Origin: Nocardioides sp. zg-1230
Lineage (GTDB): Bacteria > Actinomycetota > Actinomycetes > Propionibacteriales > Nocardioidaceae
NCBI RefSeq assembly: GCF_013155335.1
Contig: NZ_JABJQZ010000004.1
Location: 1 to 64,000, forward strand
Length of the DNA: 64,000 nt
Reading direction: 5' to 3'
Position 1 is the first letter of the stretch. Each line of letters opens with the position of its first letter. Under the pieces are notes generated by a model that did not search any database, was not told the DNA's origin, and saw nothing but the letters and a program-made list of their open reading frames with translations. Shown here piece by piece: positions 1 through 9,839 of the stretch. Made by a program: the position numbers and the translations under genes.

Positions 1-1632
1 AAGAAGCTGGTCACCAGGAGCTCTGACATCGGCGCGCGCGTCGACGGACTCGAGCGCGCCGCCGAGGCGGCGCGCGGTCGGGTCGACGACGCGGTCGTCG
101 ACGACGCCAGCGCGGTGGCCGCCCGCGCCGCGAGCCGGCTCAAGCTGTCCGCGGAGCACACGGTGGTCGCACTCGGCGGCGCCACCGGCTCCGGCAAGTC
201 CTCCACCTTCAACGCGCTGAGCGGCCTCGAGCTCGCCGCGGTCGGCGTACGCCGTCCCACGACGTCGTGGGCCACCGCGGTCGTGTGGGGCAAGCAGGGC
301 GCCGAGGAGCTGCTGGAGTGGCTCGGCATCCCCGCCCGCCACCAGGTCACCCGCGACTCCATGCTGTCCAAGGCCGACGAGGACGTCGAGATGCGCGGCG
401 TCGTGCTCCTCGACCTTCCCGACCACGACTCCACGGAGGTGTCCCACCACCTCGAGGTCGAGCGGCTCGTCCAGCTCGCCGACATGATGGTGTGGGTCCT
501 CGACCCGCAGAAGTACGCCGACGCCGCGATCCACGACCGCTTCCTCAAGCCCCTCGCGGGCCACCAGGACGTGATGCTGGTCGTGCTCAACCACATCGAC
601 ACCGTCCCGGAGGACCGCCGCGCGGGCATGGTCGACGACGTACGCCGCCTCCTCGAGGCCGACGGCCTCGCCGGGGTCCCGGTGCTGCCGGTCAGCGCTC
701 GCCACGGCTGGGGCATCGAGGAGCTGCGCGGCATGATCGCCAAGCGCGTCGCGGAGAAGAAGGTCACGCGCTCGCGCCTCGAGGCCGACGTGCGCTCCGC
801 GGCCCAGCGCCTGGAGACGGCGACCGGCGCCGGCAAGGTGCCGACCCTGTCGAAGGAGCGCGTCGCCGCGCTCAACGACGCGTTCGCCGACGCGGCCGGG
901 GTGCCCACCGTGGTGAAGGCGGTGGCCGACTCGACCCGGATGCGTGCCAACCGCGCGACCGGCTGGCCCGTCACCGCGTGGTTCTCGCGCCTCAAGCCCG
1001 ACCCGCTCAAGCGCCTCCACCTCGACCTCGGCTCGGCGGGCAAGGAGCTCACCGGCGCCGCGCGCACCTCCGTGCCGCAGGCGACCGGTGTGCAGCGTGC
1101 GCGCGTCGATACCGAGGTGCGCGCGCTCGCCGACCAGGTGGGGGAGGGCATGGCGCCGTCCTGGGCCAGCGCGGTGCGCGCTGCGTCGGTGTCGCGTCTG
1201 CCCGACCTCGGTGACCGCCTCGACCGCGCTGTCGCCGCGACCGACCTCGGCGCGACGAAGATCCCGTGGTGGGCCGGCGTCGTGCGCGTCCTGCAGTACG
1301 TCCTGATCCTCGCCGCGATCGTCGGCGCCGGCTGGCTCGCGCTGCTCACCCTGGGGTCCTACGCCCGGCTGCCCGAGCCGCCCACCCCGGAGGTGGGCGC
1401 CTTCCCGCTGCCGACCCTCCTGCTGCTCGGCGGGATCGGCCTCGGCCTGCTCCTCGCCCTCGTCTGCCGCTGGCTCGTCGCGCTCACCGCGCGCTCGCGC
1501 GCCCGGGCTGCCGACAAGCGGCTGCGCGACGGGATCTCCGAGGTCTCGGCGGAGCTGGTCGTGGCCCCGATCGAGGCCGAGCTCGCCTCCTACGCCGCCG
1601 TCCGCGACGGGCTGTCGGCCGCCCTGCGCTGA
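1..1632 (+). CDS. YfjP-type membrane-anchored GTPase (5' end outside window)
   Basis: The frame is open from base 1, so the gene starts upstream of the window; 543 residues are visible. A P-loop GATGSGKSS lies near residue 65, a switch-like DLPDHDS follows, and NHID stands in for the NKxD guanine-specificity motif. Two hydrophobic segments sit in the last quarter (around residues 425-490), so the GTPase domain is cytoplasmic and held at the membrane near its C-terminus. This resembles actinobacterial YfjP-like/dynamin-related GTPases, which are often encoded beside a second GTPase; that partner would lie upstream. Substrate and cellular role are unknown. Confidence 0.75.
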   Translation, partial: KKLVTRSSDIGARVDGLERAAEAARGRVDDAVVDDASAVAARAASRLKLSAEHTVVALGGATGSGKSSTFNALSGLELAAVGVRRPTTSWATAVVWGKQGAEELLEWLGIPARHQVTRDSMLSKADEDVEMRGVVLLDLPDHDSTEVSHHLEVERLVQLADMMVWVLDPQKYADAAIHDRFLKPLAGHQDVMLVVLNHIDTVPEDRRAGMVDDVRRLLEADGLAGVPVLPVSARHGWGIEELRGMIAKRVAEKKVTRSRLEADVRSAAQRLETATGAGKVPTLSKERVAALNDAFADAAGVPTVVKAVADSTRMRANRATGWPVTAWFSRLKPDPLKRLHLDLGSAGKELTGAARTSVPQATGVQRARVDTEVRALADQVGEGMAPSWASAVRAASVSRLPDLGDRLDRAVAATDLGATKIPWWAGVVRVLQYVLILAAIVGAGWLALLTLGSYARLPEPPTPEVGAFPLPTLLLLGGIGLGLLLALVCRWLVALTARSRARAADKRLRDGISEVSAELVVAPIEAELASYAAVRDGLSAALR

Positions 1633-1664
1633 GCTGTCGCCACTCGGCCGCGCTGGGCCACGAA

Positions 1665-1701
1665 TCGTCCACAGCCCGGGCCGATCTCCCGTCGTCCACA
1701 G
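1665..1701 (+). repeat. Two direct copies of TCGTCCACAG
   Basis: Identical 10-mers occur at 1665-1674 and 1692-1701, upstream of ssb. They resemble the actinobacterial DnaA box (TTGTCCACA type). Function is inferred only. Confidence 0.4.
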
Positions 1702-1718
1702 GATCGACGCGACCGCAA

Positions 1719-1745
1719 GCTCCGGCGTCGGTCGTCGGCCGGAGC
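1719..1745 (+). terminator. Hairpin after the GTPase gene
   Basis: Arms GCTCCGGC and GCCGGAGC form a perfect 8-bp stem with an 11-nt loop, about 90 nt after the GTPase stop and 50 nt before ssb. No U-tract follows. It may be a terminator or a leader structure of ssb. Confidence 0.35.
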
Positions 1746-1797
1746 CTTGGGGCAGGTGCGGCGGACCAGCTGCCGCGGACGACCAGGAGGCACACAC

Positions 1798-2199
1798 ATG
1801 AACGACACGCGGATCACGCTGACCGGATGGATCGGCGGCGACGTCACCTTGCGAGAGCTCACCGACGGGCGGGCCGTCGCCAGCTTCCGGATGGCGTGCA
1901 CCCCGACGCGCTACCGCGACGGCGAGTGGGTCAAGGGCACCCCCACCTGGCACACCGTCAAGGCATGGAACCGCTTGGGCCGCCACGTCGCCAGCTCGCT
2001 CGCGAGCAGCGACCCCGTGGTCGTGCACGGTCGGCTGGTTGCCGACGTGTGGGAGCGAGACGGAAAGCCGCAGACGTCCTTCGAGGTCGTCGCCTCCGCG
2101 GTGGGCCACGACCTCTCGTTCGGCACCACGGTCCTCACGCGCCCGGTCCCGGCGAGCGAGCCCGCGCCCGAGGTGGAGCAGCCGGCCCGGGCGGCCTGA
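1798..2199 (+). CDS. ssb: Single-stranded DNA-binding protein, short paralogue
   Basis: A 133-residue OB-fold protein starting MNDTRITLTGWIGGDV, with the SSB signature at WHTVKAWNRLGRHVA. The ATG follows a strong AGGAGG at a normal distance, which decides the start over in-frame upstream codons. It would bind single-stranded DNA during replication, repair or recombination. Unlike the essential replicative SSB, it ends EQPARAA and lacks the acidic Asp-Asp-x-Ile-Pro-Phe-type tip through which SSB recruits partners. It is therefore probably a secondary paralogue (SsbB-like), perhaps used in natural transformation or stress. Two DnaA-box-like repeats precede it. Confidence 0.85.
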   Translation: MNDTRITLTGWIGGDVTLRELTDGRAVASFRMACTPTRYRDGEWVKGTPTWHTVKAWNRLGRHVASSLASSDPVVVHGRLVADVWERDGKPQTSFEVVASAVGHDLSFGTTVLTRPVPASEPAPEVEQPARAA

Positions 2200-2262
2200 C
2201 GCCGGGCGCCTGACGGGTCGTGGGCCGACGGGTGCGATTGTCGGGGCGGGGTCGCTTCCCCG

Positions 2263-2268
2263 TAGGCT
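2263..2268 (+). promoter_or_regulatory. -10 TAGGCT, leaderless promoter of ettA
   Basis: TAGGCT lies exactly 7 nt before the ATG at 2276 and there is no Shine-Dalgarno sequence, so transcription probably starts at the A of the start codon. Confidence 0.6.
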
Positions 2269-2275
2269 CGCCCGC

Positions 2276-3958
<1,683 letters not shown>

Positions 3959-3961
3959 GTG

Positions 3962-4453
3962 CTACTGGCGGATCTCCGACTCCGGGTGCCGGTTGACGAG
4001 GTGGTCGGACACCCGGTCGAAGACCCGTCCCACCGCCGCGAAGTCCTCCGCGGGCACGAGGTCCACGATGTTGCGTCGCACGCTCTCGACGTGGCACGGG
4101 GCCGCCCGCACGAGCAGGTCGTAACCCGTGTCGGTCATGGTCGCCACGACGCCGCGCCCGTCCTCGGGCGTCGTGCCGCGGGTGACGTAGCCGACCGCCT
4201 CCATCCGGGCGACCGTGTGCGTCACCCGGCTGCGCGAGTGGGCCATCGCGTCGGCGAGCTGGGCCATCCGCATCGCCCGCCCAGGTCGCTCGGACAGCCG
4301 GACGAGCACCTCGTACTCGGTCAGCGACATGCTGAACTCGCGCCGGAGGTCGTCGTCGAGACGCTCCAGCAGCAGGGTGATCCCCATCATCAGGGCGCGC
4401 CAGGAGTGCTGCTCGTCATCACCGAGCCAGCGCGGCTCCCCCGTCGTGGTCAT
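3962..4453 (-). CDS. MarR-family transcriptional regulator
   Basis: A 163-residue protein with a central winged helix: helix 2 [13 protein letters not shown], recognition helix [13 protein letters not shown] and wing [12 protein letters not shown]- and C-terminal helices would form the dimer interface. It runs convergently with ettA, 3 nt from its stop. The thiolase gene lies just upstream in the same direction (35 nt gap) but this gene has its own TAGGCT box 6 nt before the ATG. Ligand and targets are unknown; MarR proteins usually repress efflux, aromatic catabolism or redox genes. Confidence 0.85.
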   Translation of the reverse strand: MTTTGEPRWLGDDEQHSWRALMMGITLLLERLDDDLRREFSMSLTEYEVLVRLSERPGRAMRMAQLADAMAHSRSRVTHTVARMEAVGYVTRGTTPEDGRGVVATMTDTGYDLLVRAAPCHVESVRRNIVDLVPAEDFAAVGRVFDRVSDHLVNRHPESEIRQ

Positions 4454-4459
4454 GGGGCA

Positions 4460-4465
4460 AGCCTA
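4460..4465 (-). promoter_or_regulatory. -10 TAGGCT, leaderless promoter of the MarR gene
   Basis: On the minus strand TAGGCT lies 6 nt before the ATG that begins at 4453; no Shine-Dalgarno sequence is present. Confidence 0.55.
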
Positions 4466-4488
4466 GTGCGCGAACGCCCCGGAACGGC

Positions 4489-5703
4489 TCAGGAGAGCCG
4501 TTCGAGGATCATCGCCATGCCCTGGCCGCCGCCCACGCACATGGTGATCAGGCCGGTCGTCTTGTCGTGCCAGTCCAGGCTGTTGAGCATCGTGTTCTGG
4601 AGCCGGGCGCCGGTCATGCCGAAGGGGTGGCCGACGGCGATCGCGCCGCCGTTGACGTTGAGCCGGTCGAGGTCGATGCCGAGGTCCTGGTAGGACGGCA
4701 CGACCTGTGCGGCGAAGGCCTCGTTGATCTCGACGAGGTCGATGTCGCCGATGCTCATGCCGGCGTACTTCAGCGCGTTCTTCGTCGCCTCGACCGGGCC
4801 GAGGCCCATGATCTCGGGGGAGAGGCCGGACACGCCGGTGGAGACGATGCGGGCGAGCGGGGTGAGACCGAGCTCGGCGGCCTTGGTGTCGCTCATGACG
4901 ACCACCGCGGCCGCGCCGTCGTTGAGCGCGCAGCAGTTGCCGGCGGTCACGACGCCGTCGGGGCGGAACACCGGGTCGAGGCCGGCGATGGCGTCGTACG
5001 TCACTCCGGCGCGGGGGCCGTCGTCCTTGGTCACGATCGTGCCCTCGGGCGTCGTGACCGGGGTGATCTCGCGTTCCCAGAAGCCGTCGGAGATGGCCTT
5101 CTCGGCGAGGTTCTGCGAGCGGACCGCGAACTCGTCGAGCTCCTTGCGGTCCAGTCCGCGCAGCCGGGCGACGTTCTCGGCGGTCTGGCCCATGGCGATG
5201 TAGATGTCGGGCAGCTGGCCGTCCTCGCGCGGGTCGTGCCAGTCCTGGCCGCCCTTGGCCATCTCGTCGGTGCGCCTGCCGGCGTCGGCGAAGAGCGGGT
5301 TGCGAGTGTCGGGGAGGTGGTCGGAGGTGCCCTTGGCGAACCGGGAGACCGTCTCGACGCCGGCCGAGACGAAGATGTCGCCCTCGCCGGCCTTGATGGC
5401 GTGGAAGGCCATCCGGGTGGTCTGCACCGACGAGGAGCAGTAGCGCGTGACCGTCGCGCCGGGGACCTCGAGGCCGAGGAGGGTGGTGACGACGCGGGCC
5501 ATGTTGTTGCCCGACTCCCCGCCGGGCAGGCCGCAGCCGAGGAGGAGGTCCTCGATCGCGGTCGGGTCGAGTCCGGGGATCTTGTCCAGCGCGGCCCGGA
5601 CGGCCAGGACGGTCAGGTCGTCGGGGCGGAAGTCCTTCAGCGAACCCTTGTTCGCGCGTCCGATGGGGGTGCGCGCTGCGGAAACGATCACTGCCTCGGG
5701 CAT
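4489..5703 (-). CDS. Acetyl-CoA C-acyltransferase (thiolase)
   Basis: A 404-residue thiolase with the full catalytic set: nucleophile Cys89 in YCSSS, NEAFA loop, His359 in [10 protein letters not shown] and Cys389 in CVGGGQG. It should either cleave 3-ketoacyl-CoA in beta-oxidation or condense two acetyl-CoA. The sequence resembles FadA/FadI-type degradative enzymes, but substrate length cannot be read. MPEAVIV is the expected N-terminus; a TAGGGT hexamer lies about 45 nt upstream of that ATG. A TetR gene precedes it by 61 nt on the same strand, so co-transcription or TetR control is plausible. Confidence 0.9.
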   Translation of the reverse strand: MPEAVIVSAARTPIGRANKGSLKDFRPDDLTVLAVRAALDKIPGLDPTAIEDLLLGCGLPGGESGNNMARVVTTLLGLEVPGATVTRYCSSSVQTTRMAFHAIKAGEGDIFVSAGVETVSRFAKGTSDHLPDTRNPLFADAGRRTDEMAKGGQDWHDPREDGQLPDIYIAMGQTAENVARLRGLDRKELDEFAVRSQNLAEKAISDGFWEREITPVTTPEGTIVTKDDGPRAGVTYDAIAGLDPVFRPDGVVTAGNCCALNDGAAAVVVMSDTKAAELGLTPLARIVSTGVSGLSPEIMGLGPVEATKNALKYAGMSIGDIDLVEINEAFAAQVVPSYQDLGIDLDRLNVNGGAIAVGHPFGMTGARLQNTMLNSLDWHDKTTGLITMCVGGGQGMAMILERLS

Positions 5704-5764
5704 GGAGAACTCCGGTTCACTGGCGGTTGCACGGTCTCTGCGCACCCTAGTGCGGTGTGGGGGA

Positions 5765-6361
5765 TCAGGTCTGCGCAGGGTTGGGTCCGAGCCCCGACAG
5801 GAGCTGCTCGACGCTGTCGCTGACGAACGTACGACGTCGTCGCCGGGGGAGGAGGAGCGACGCGAGCAGCACGCCGTCCAGCGCCGCGACGAGGGTCTCG
5901 GCCGATGCGCCGCCGTCCTCGTCCGCTGCCTCCATCACCCCGCGCACCATGCCCACGAGGTCGTCGCGCCACTGCGTGAAGCGCTCGGCGAGGGCCGGGT
6001 CGCGGGTCGCGGCGACGGTCAGCTCGAGCCGGGCGGCCAGCAGGTCGGGCTCGCCGAGCCACCGCGAGAACAGCCGGGACACCTCCGTGACCGCGCGCTC
6101 GTGGTCGCCGGGGCACGAGGCGAGCCTCGCACCCAGGGCGGCCACGTCGGCGGCCAGCCGGTCCGCGACGACGTCACCCAGGGCTCGGAGCAGTGCGTCG
6201 CGGGTGCGGAAGTAGGCCGACGAGCTCCCCTCGGGCAGCCCCGCCTCGCGGTCGACGGCACGGTGGGTGAGCCCGCGGTTGCCCTGCTGCGCCAGCACGG
6301 TCGTCGCCGCCGCCAGGATCTGCCGGCGACGCGGTGACAGCTCCTCGCGCGCGTGGCTCAC
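5765..6361 (-). CDS. TetR-family transcriptional regulator
   Basis: A 198-residue one-component regulator. The N-terminal helix-turn-helix (residues about 10-55) reads RRRQILAAATTVLAQQG, then LTHRAVDREAGLPEGSSSAYF, the canonical TetR arrangement; the rest is a helical ligand-binding and dimer domain. A GTG start is used, 5 nt after AGGAGG. A minus-strand TAGTGT (6410-6415) could be its -10. The divergent small membrane gene is preceded by two tandem palindromes (6452-6485), the obvious operator candidate. The thiolase gene lies downstream on the same strand. The ligand is unknown, possibly an acyl-CoA given the context. Confidence 0.85.
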   Translation of the reverse strand: MSHAREELSPRRRQILAAATTVLAQQGNRGLTHRAVDREAGLPEGSSSAYFRTRDALLRALGDVVADRLAADVAALGARLASCPGDHERAVTEVSRLFSRWLGEPDLLAARLELTVAATRDPALAERFTQWRDDLVGMVRGVMEAADEDGGASAETLVAALDGVLLASLLLPRRRRRTFVSDSVEQLLSGLGPNPAQT

Positions 6362-6425
6362 GCTCTCCTCCTCGTACGCCGCCCGGGACGGGGCGCGCGG
6401 TGACGCAGGACACTACCGGCCCGAC

Positions 6426-6453
6426 TTGCGATCGGGCGACGTCGGCGTACGCT
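6426..6453 (+). promoter_or_regulatory. Promoter of the 60-residue membrane protein gene
   Basis: TTGCGA (6426-6431), a 16-bp spacer and TACGCT (6448-6453) precede the tandem operator, placing the start of transcription inside the first palindrome. A regulator bound there would block RNA polymerase. Confidence 0.4.
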
Positions 6454-6485
6454 TCTACATACGTAGAAGTTCTACACCTGTAGAA
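6452..6485. promoter_or_regulatory. Tandem TTCTAC-N4-GTAGAA operator
   Basis: Two perfect palindromes lie side by side. The first has arms CTTCTAC (6452-6458) and GTAGAAG (6463-6469); the second has arms TTCTACA (6470-6476) and TGTAGAA (6479-6485). Both reduce to TTCTAC-N4-GTAGAA, with centres 17 bp apart. They lie between a TetR gene and the gene starting at 6496, overlapping its leader and ending 10 bp before its ATG. Confidence 0.8.
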
Positions 6486-6495
6486 AGGAACCGAC

Positions 6496-6678
6496 ATGCA
6501 GCTCCTCGACCCCGTTGCCGCCATCGCCCTCCTGGTCCTCGTCGGCGTCGCCGCCCTCGCCGCCCTCGTCCTGGCCCTGGTCGCCGTTCCGCCCGCGCTC
6601 CGCGAGACCCGCAGCGACCGCATCGGTCGCCGGGAGTCCATCCCGACCTACTACGGCCGCCTGCACTTCGCCCACTGA
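6496..6678 (+). CDS. 60-residue single-span membrane protein
   Basis: A small protein with a strongly hydrophobic segment at residues about 8-32, then a basic juxtamembrane stretch (RETRSDRIGRRES) and a C-terminus IPTYYGRLHFAH rich in aromatic and His residues. The orientation is probably N-out/C-in by the positive-inside rule. The ATG follows AAAGGA by 6 nt. I do not recognise the family. The elaborate tandem operator directly upstream and the divergent TetR gene argue that it is a real, tightly regulated gene rather than a chance frame. Confidence 0.7.
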   Translation: MQLLDPVAAIALLVLVGVAALAALVLALVAVPPALRETRSDRIGRRESIPTYYGRLHFAH

Positions 6679-6720
6679 GCCTCGACCGGCTGGCGGCCGA
6701 TCATCTGCGACGATCGGGGC

Positions 6721-7581
6721 GTGCGCCATCTCTACCGCTGCCCCCTGAGGTGGGCCGACCTCGACCTGCTCGGCCACGTCAACAACGTCACCTACGTCGA
6801 CTACCTCCAGGAGGCGCGGGTGGACATGTTCCGCACCCACGCCCCGGACAGCCGTGCGGAGGACCTGGCCGAGGGCGTCGTGGTGGTCCGGCACGAGGTC
6901 ACCTACGTCGCCTCGCTGACGTTCGGCTTCGAGCCGGTCTCGATCGAGTGCTGGGTCACCGAGATCCGCGCCGCGAGCTTCACGATGGCCTACGAGGTCT
7001 TCGAGGAGGACGAGTCGGGCGAGCGCACCGTCTTCCTCCGCGCGCGCACCGTGCTCACCCCCTACGTCTTCGCCACCGAGCGACCGCGGCGGCTCCACCC
7101 CGAGGAGCGCGAGTCGCTCGGCCGGTTGCTCGAGCCGGACGAGCCGGTGCGGCCCCCGGCCCCGTCGGAGGTCGTCGAGGTGCCGGGCGGGCGCTACCCG
7201 GTGCACGTGCGATTCAGTGACGTCGACGTCTACGGCCACGTCAACAACGTGAAGTACTTCGAGTACTTCCAGGAGGCGCGCATCCAGCTCATGGTGGCCA
7301 GCGGCCGCGAGCTGGGCCAGGGCTTCCACCTCGTCGTCGCCCAGACCGACGTCGACTACCGACGCCCGATCCTGTTCCGTGCCGAGCCCTACGACTGCTC
7401 CACCTGGGTCTCGCACGTCGGCAGCACGTCGGTCGTCTTCGAGTCGGTCGTCCGGGACGGTGACGAGGTGCTGGCCCGGGCGAAGGTGGTCGGCGTGTGC
7501 ATCGACAGCGCGACCGGGCGACCCGCGCCGGTGCCCGAGGAGCTCCGCGGGATGGTCGCCGCGGTCACTCCATCGAGTTGA
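6721..7581 (+). CDS. Acyl-CoA thioesterase with two fused hotdog domains
   Basis: The 286-residue protein contains two 4HBT-type hotdog domains in tandem. Each begins with a near-identical signature: HVNNVTYVDYLQEARV in the first (about residue 20) and HVNNVKYFEYFQEARI in the second (about residue 176). Single-domain homologues act as multimers, so the fusion is an intramolecular dimer. It should hydrolyse acyl-CoA thioesters. The GTG start has a weak GACGAT hexamer 6 nt upstream. It runs convergently into the haemoglobin gene with a 17-nt overlap. Confidence 0.85.
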   Translation: MRHLYRCPLRWADLDLLGHVNNVTYVDYLQEARVDMFRTHAPDSRAEDLAEGVVVVRHEVTYVASLTFGFEPVSIECWVTEIRAASFTMAYEVFEEDESGERTVFLRARTVLTPYVFATERPRRLHPEERESLGRLLEPDEPVRPPAPSEVVEVPGGRYPVHVRFSDVDVYGHVNNVKYFEYFQEARIQLMVASGRELGQGFHLVVAQTDVDYRRPILFRAEPYDCSTWVSHVGSTSVVFESVVRDGDEVLARAKVVGVCIDSATGRPAPVPEELRGMVAAVTPSS

Positions 7582-7942
7582 CCATGAACTGGGCCGCGTG
7601 CGTCACGTAGTCCCAGAACCTGGCGTCCTGCTCCTCGGTGAGGCCGGCCTCGTCGAGCCCGGCCCGGAAGTGCACGAGCCACCGCTGCGCCGCGTCGGGC
7701 GTCACGCGGAACGGGGCGTGGCGCATCCGCAGCCGCGGGTGCCCCCGCGTGTCGCCGTACGTCGTCGGGCCGCCCCAGTACTGCATGAGGAACAGCGTGA
7801 ACCGCTCCTCCGCGGGACCGAGGTCGGCCTCGGGGTACATCGGCCGCAACACCTCGTCCTGCGCCACGCCGGCGTAGAAGCGGTGCACGATCGTGCGGAT
7901 CGTCTCCTCGCCGCCGATCTCGTCGTAGAACGTGGTCGTCAC
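7565..7942 (-). CDS. glbO: Group II truncated haemoglobin (trHbO)
   Basis: At 125 residues it keeps the key positions of M. tuberculosis trHbO: Tyr23 (B10), Tyr36 (CD1), proximal His75 in RMRHAPF and Trp88 (G8). These define group II and give very tight O2 binding. Roles proposed for the family are O2/NO chemistry and peroxide turnover in the cytoplasm or near the membrane. The GTG start (VTTTFYDEIGG) is set by GGAGGA about 7 nt upstream. Its 3' end overlaps the thioesterase gene by 17 nt. Confidence 0.93.
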   Translation of the reverse strand: MTTTFYDEIGGEETIRTIVHRFYAGVAQDEVLRPMYPEADLGPAEERFTLFLMQYWGGPTTYGDTRGHPRLRMRHAPFRVTPDAAQRWLVHFRAGLDEAGLTEEQDARFWDYVTHAAQFMVNSME

Positions 7943-7985
7943 GCCACCATCCTCCCGGCTCGCCCCAGCGCGACGCGCACCGGGG

Positions 7986-9041
7986 CTACGCCTCCTCCGC
8001 CGGCTCGGCGTTCGCGGCCGACGGCGCACTCTCCTGCCACTGCACGCGCTGGGCCACCGCGAGGTTGATGCCCTCGTGCTCGAAGCGCGCCTTCACCCGC
8101 TCGCGCATCGCCCGGGCGATGCCCCACTGCTCCATCGGCGCGGTCTTCAACGTCACCCGGACCACGACGCCGTCGACCCCCATCGACTCCACGCCCCAGA
8201 CCTCCGGCTCCTCGATGACCAGGCCCTTGAAGTCCTCGTCCTCCCACAGGTCGTGGGCGACCTCCTCCAGCACGCTGCGGACCTTGACCAGGTCCTCGGT
8301 GTAGCCGACCGTGACGTCGATCACGGTGCGCGCCCAGTTCTGGCTCATGTTGCCGACGCGGAGGATCTCGCCGTTGCGGACGTACCAGACCGTGCCGTTG
8401 ACGTCGCGCAGCCGCGTCACGCGCAGGCTCACGGCCTCGACGGTGCCGGAGGCCTCGCCGAGGTCGACGACGTCGCCGACGCCGTACTGGTCCTCGAAGA
8501 TCATGAAGATGCCGGACAGGAAGTCCTTGACCAAGGCCTGCGAGCCGAAGCCGATCGCCACGCCGATGATGCCGGCGCTCGCGATGAGGGGGCCGATGTC
8601 GTAGCCGAGCTCGGCGATGAACATCAACGTGACGACGGTCAGGACGACGCCGGTGACGATGCTCTTGAGCAGGGAGCCCATCGTGGCCGCGCGCTGGACA
8701 CGTCGGGTGTAGCCCGGGTCCTCACGCAGGTTGAGGGCAGCCCCCATGCGGCCGCCCGAGACGGCACGGCTGAGGCGGTCGGGCAGCACCCCGTGCTCGG
8801 CCTTGCGGACGACGCGGTCGATCAGGCGGTGGAGCACCCACCGGACGAGGAGCCCGATGAGGATCAGTCCCAGCAGCGCCGACGGCTTGCCGACGACCCA
8901 GTCCACGGCCGTCGACAGCGTGGCGTCGCCGGTCTGGTCGTACGTCAGGTTGCACAGGCTCGCGTCGTCTTCACAGGGATTGGTCTCGCTCCCGGAGACC
9001 TCGGTCATGTTCATGATCGGGGTGGTGAGGGGGTGAGGCAT
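7986..9041 (-). CDS. MscS-family mechanosensitive channel
   Basis: A 351-residue protein with an N-terminal non-cytoplasmic stretch, hydrophobic helices near residues 50-70 and 120-145, and the pore-lining TM3 rich in Gly/Ala (AGIIGVAIGFGSQALVKDF). The beta domain follows (FEDQYGVGDVVDLG, a classic MscS signature), then the alpha/beta C-terminal domain. It would release solutes on hypo-osmotic shock. The start at MPHPLTT has CATACT 7 nt upstream and leaves only 31 bp to the divergent GTG at 9073. Confidence 0.9.
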   Translation of the reverse strand: MPHPLTTPIMNMTEVSGSETNPCEDDASLCNLTYDQTGDATLSTAVDWVVGKPSALLGLILIGLLVRWVLHRLIDRVVRKAEHGVLPDRLSRAVSGGRMGAALNLREDPGYTRRVQRAATMGSLLKSIVTGVVLTVVTLMFIAELGYDIGPLIASAGIIGVAIGFGSQALVKDFLSGIFMIFEDQYGVGDVVDLGEASGTVEAVSLRVTRLRDVNGTVWYVRNGEILRVGNMSQNWARTVIDVTVGYTEDLVKVRSVLEEVAHDLWEDEDFKGLVIEEPEVWGVESMGVDGVVVRVTLKTAPMEQWGIARAMRERVKARFEHEGINLAVAQRVQWQESAPSAANAEPAEEA

Positions 9042-9048
9042 GCCGGCC

Positions 9049-9065
9049 AGTATGGGCGATACCCT
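9049..9065. promoter_or_regulatory. Head-to-head leaderless promoters
   Basis: Minus strand: CATACT (9049-9054), 7 nt before the MscS ATG. Plus strand: TACCCT (9060-9065), 7 nt before the GTG at 9073. The two -10 hexamers are only 5 bp apart, so polymerase cannot occupy both at once. Confidence 0.5.
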
Positions 9066-9072
9066 GTTGCCC

Positions 9073-9462
9073 GTGACCACGCACGTCAGTCCCGCCCGCT
9101 CGTCCCGCAGCCCGCGTGCCCGCCGGACGGGCCGTGCCGCGGCCCTCGCCGCCGGCGCCGTCCTCGCCCTGCTCGCGGCGCCGGCCCACGCCGACGTCCC
9201 CGAGGGCTGGGGCGGCCAGACCGAGCACTCCAGCCTCGACGTGCTCGGCGCCCTGGGCCTGTTCGTCGGCGCCCCGCTGCTGCTCTTCGCGCTCATCGCG
9301 GTCGCCGTCTACCTGCCGGCCATGGTCCGCGGCGAGAAGCTCCTGCCCGACCACTCGGCGGGCGAGGTCCAGTGGATCGGCGGACCCCGCCAGGGCGTCG
9401 CCGAGCTCCCCGCCCCCGATGGCGACGACTCCCGAGCAGGTGGCGCAAGTGGCCGCTGGTGA
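9073..9462 (+). CDS. Small membrane protein with signal peptide
   Basis: A 129-residue protein whose Arg-rich N-terminus is followed by a hydrophobic signal peptide ending LLAAPAHA-DVPEGW (about residue 41). A second hydrophobic stretch (about residues 57-80) is a transmembrane helix, and the tail is polar. I do not recognise a characterised family. The GTG start is supported by TACCCT exactly 7 nt upstream. The next gene begins inside it (44-nt overlap), so the two are probably translated together. Confidence 0.6.
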   Translation: MTTHVSPARSSRSPRARRTGRAAALAAGAVLALLAAPAHADVPEGWGGQTEHSSLDVLGALGLFVGAPLLLFALIAVAVYLPAMVRGEKLLPDHSAGEVQWIGGPRQGVAELPAPDGDDSRAGGASGRW

Positions 9463-9832
9463 GGTGCTGAGCGAGACCGACCGGCTCGCCCTCGACAAGA
9501 CGATCCGTCTGGCCGAGCAGACCTGCCGGTTCGAGTTCTCGGTCTACGTCGGCCCGGTGGAGGGCGAGGACACCCGCGCCTGGGCGACCCGGCTCCACAA
9601 CCGGCTCGTGGTGCCGGCCCGCAGCGTGCTGGTGCTCGTCGACCCGCGCCGCCGCGTCATCGAGGTCGTCACCGGCGGTGAAGTACGCCGACACCTCAGC
9701 GACGCCGAGGTCGAGCTCGCCGTCCTGGCCATGTCGTCGGAGTTCGCCGCCGGCAACCTGCTGGTCGGTCTCCAGCGCGGCATCGCCATGCTCGCCGAGC
9801 ACGCCCGGCCGCAGAAGACCCTCCACGCCTGA
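9419..9832 (+). CDS. DUF5130/TPM-like domain protein
   Basis: A 137-residue soluble protein. The order of elements FSVYVGP, RLHNRLVVPARSVLVLVD, RRVIEVVTGGEVRRHLSD and a final helical region fits a TPM-type alpha/beta fold of the DUF5130 kind found in actinobacteria. No biochemical function is known. It starts at an ATG inside the upstream membrane-protein gene, an overlap that suggests coupled expression and a shared envelope-related role. The family assignment is from memory of the pattern. Confidence 0.6.
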   Translation: MATTPEQVAQVAAGEVLSETDRLALDKTIRLAEQTCRFEFSVYVGPVEGEDTRAWATRLHNRLVVPARSVLVLVDPRRRVIEVVTGGEVRRHLSDAEVELAVLAMSSEFAAGNLLVGLQRGIAMLAEHARPQKTLHA

Positions 9833-9839
9833 GGGCTGG

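Noticed and set aside
5704..5745. Longer thiolase start at 5745
   Set aside because: The extra residues MRRDRATASEPEFS are not thiolase-like; MPEAVIV is the normal N-terminus.
6362..6425. A second small gene between TetR and the tandem operator
   Set aside because: No frame with a start and ribosome-binding site; only a minus-strand -10-like TAGTGT is visible.
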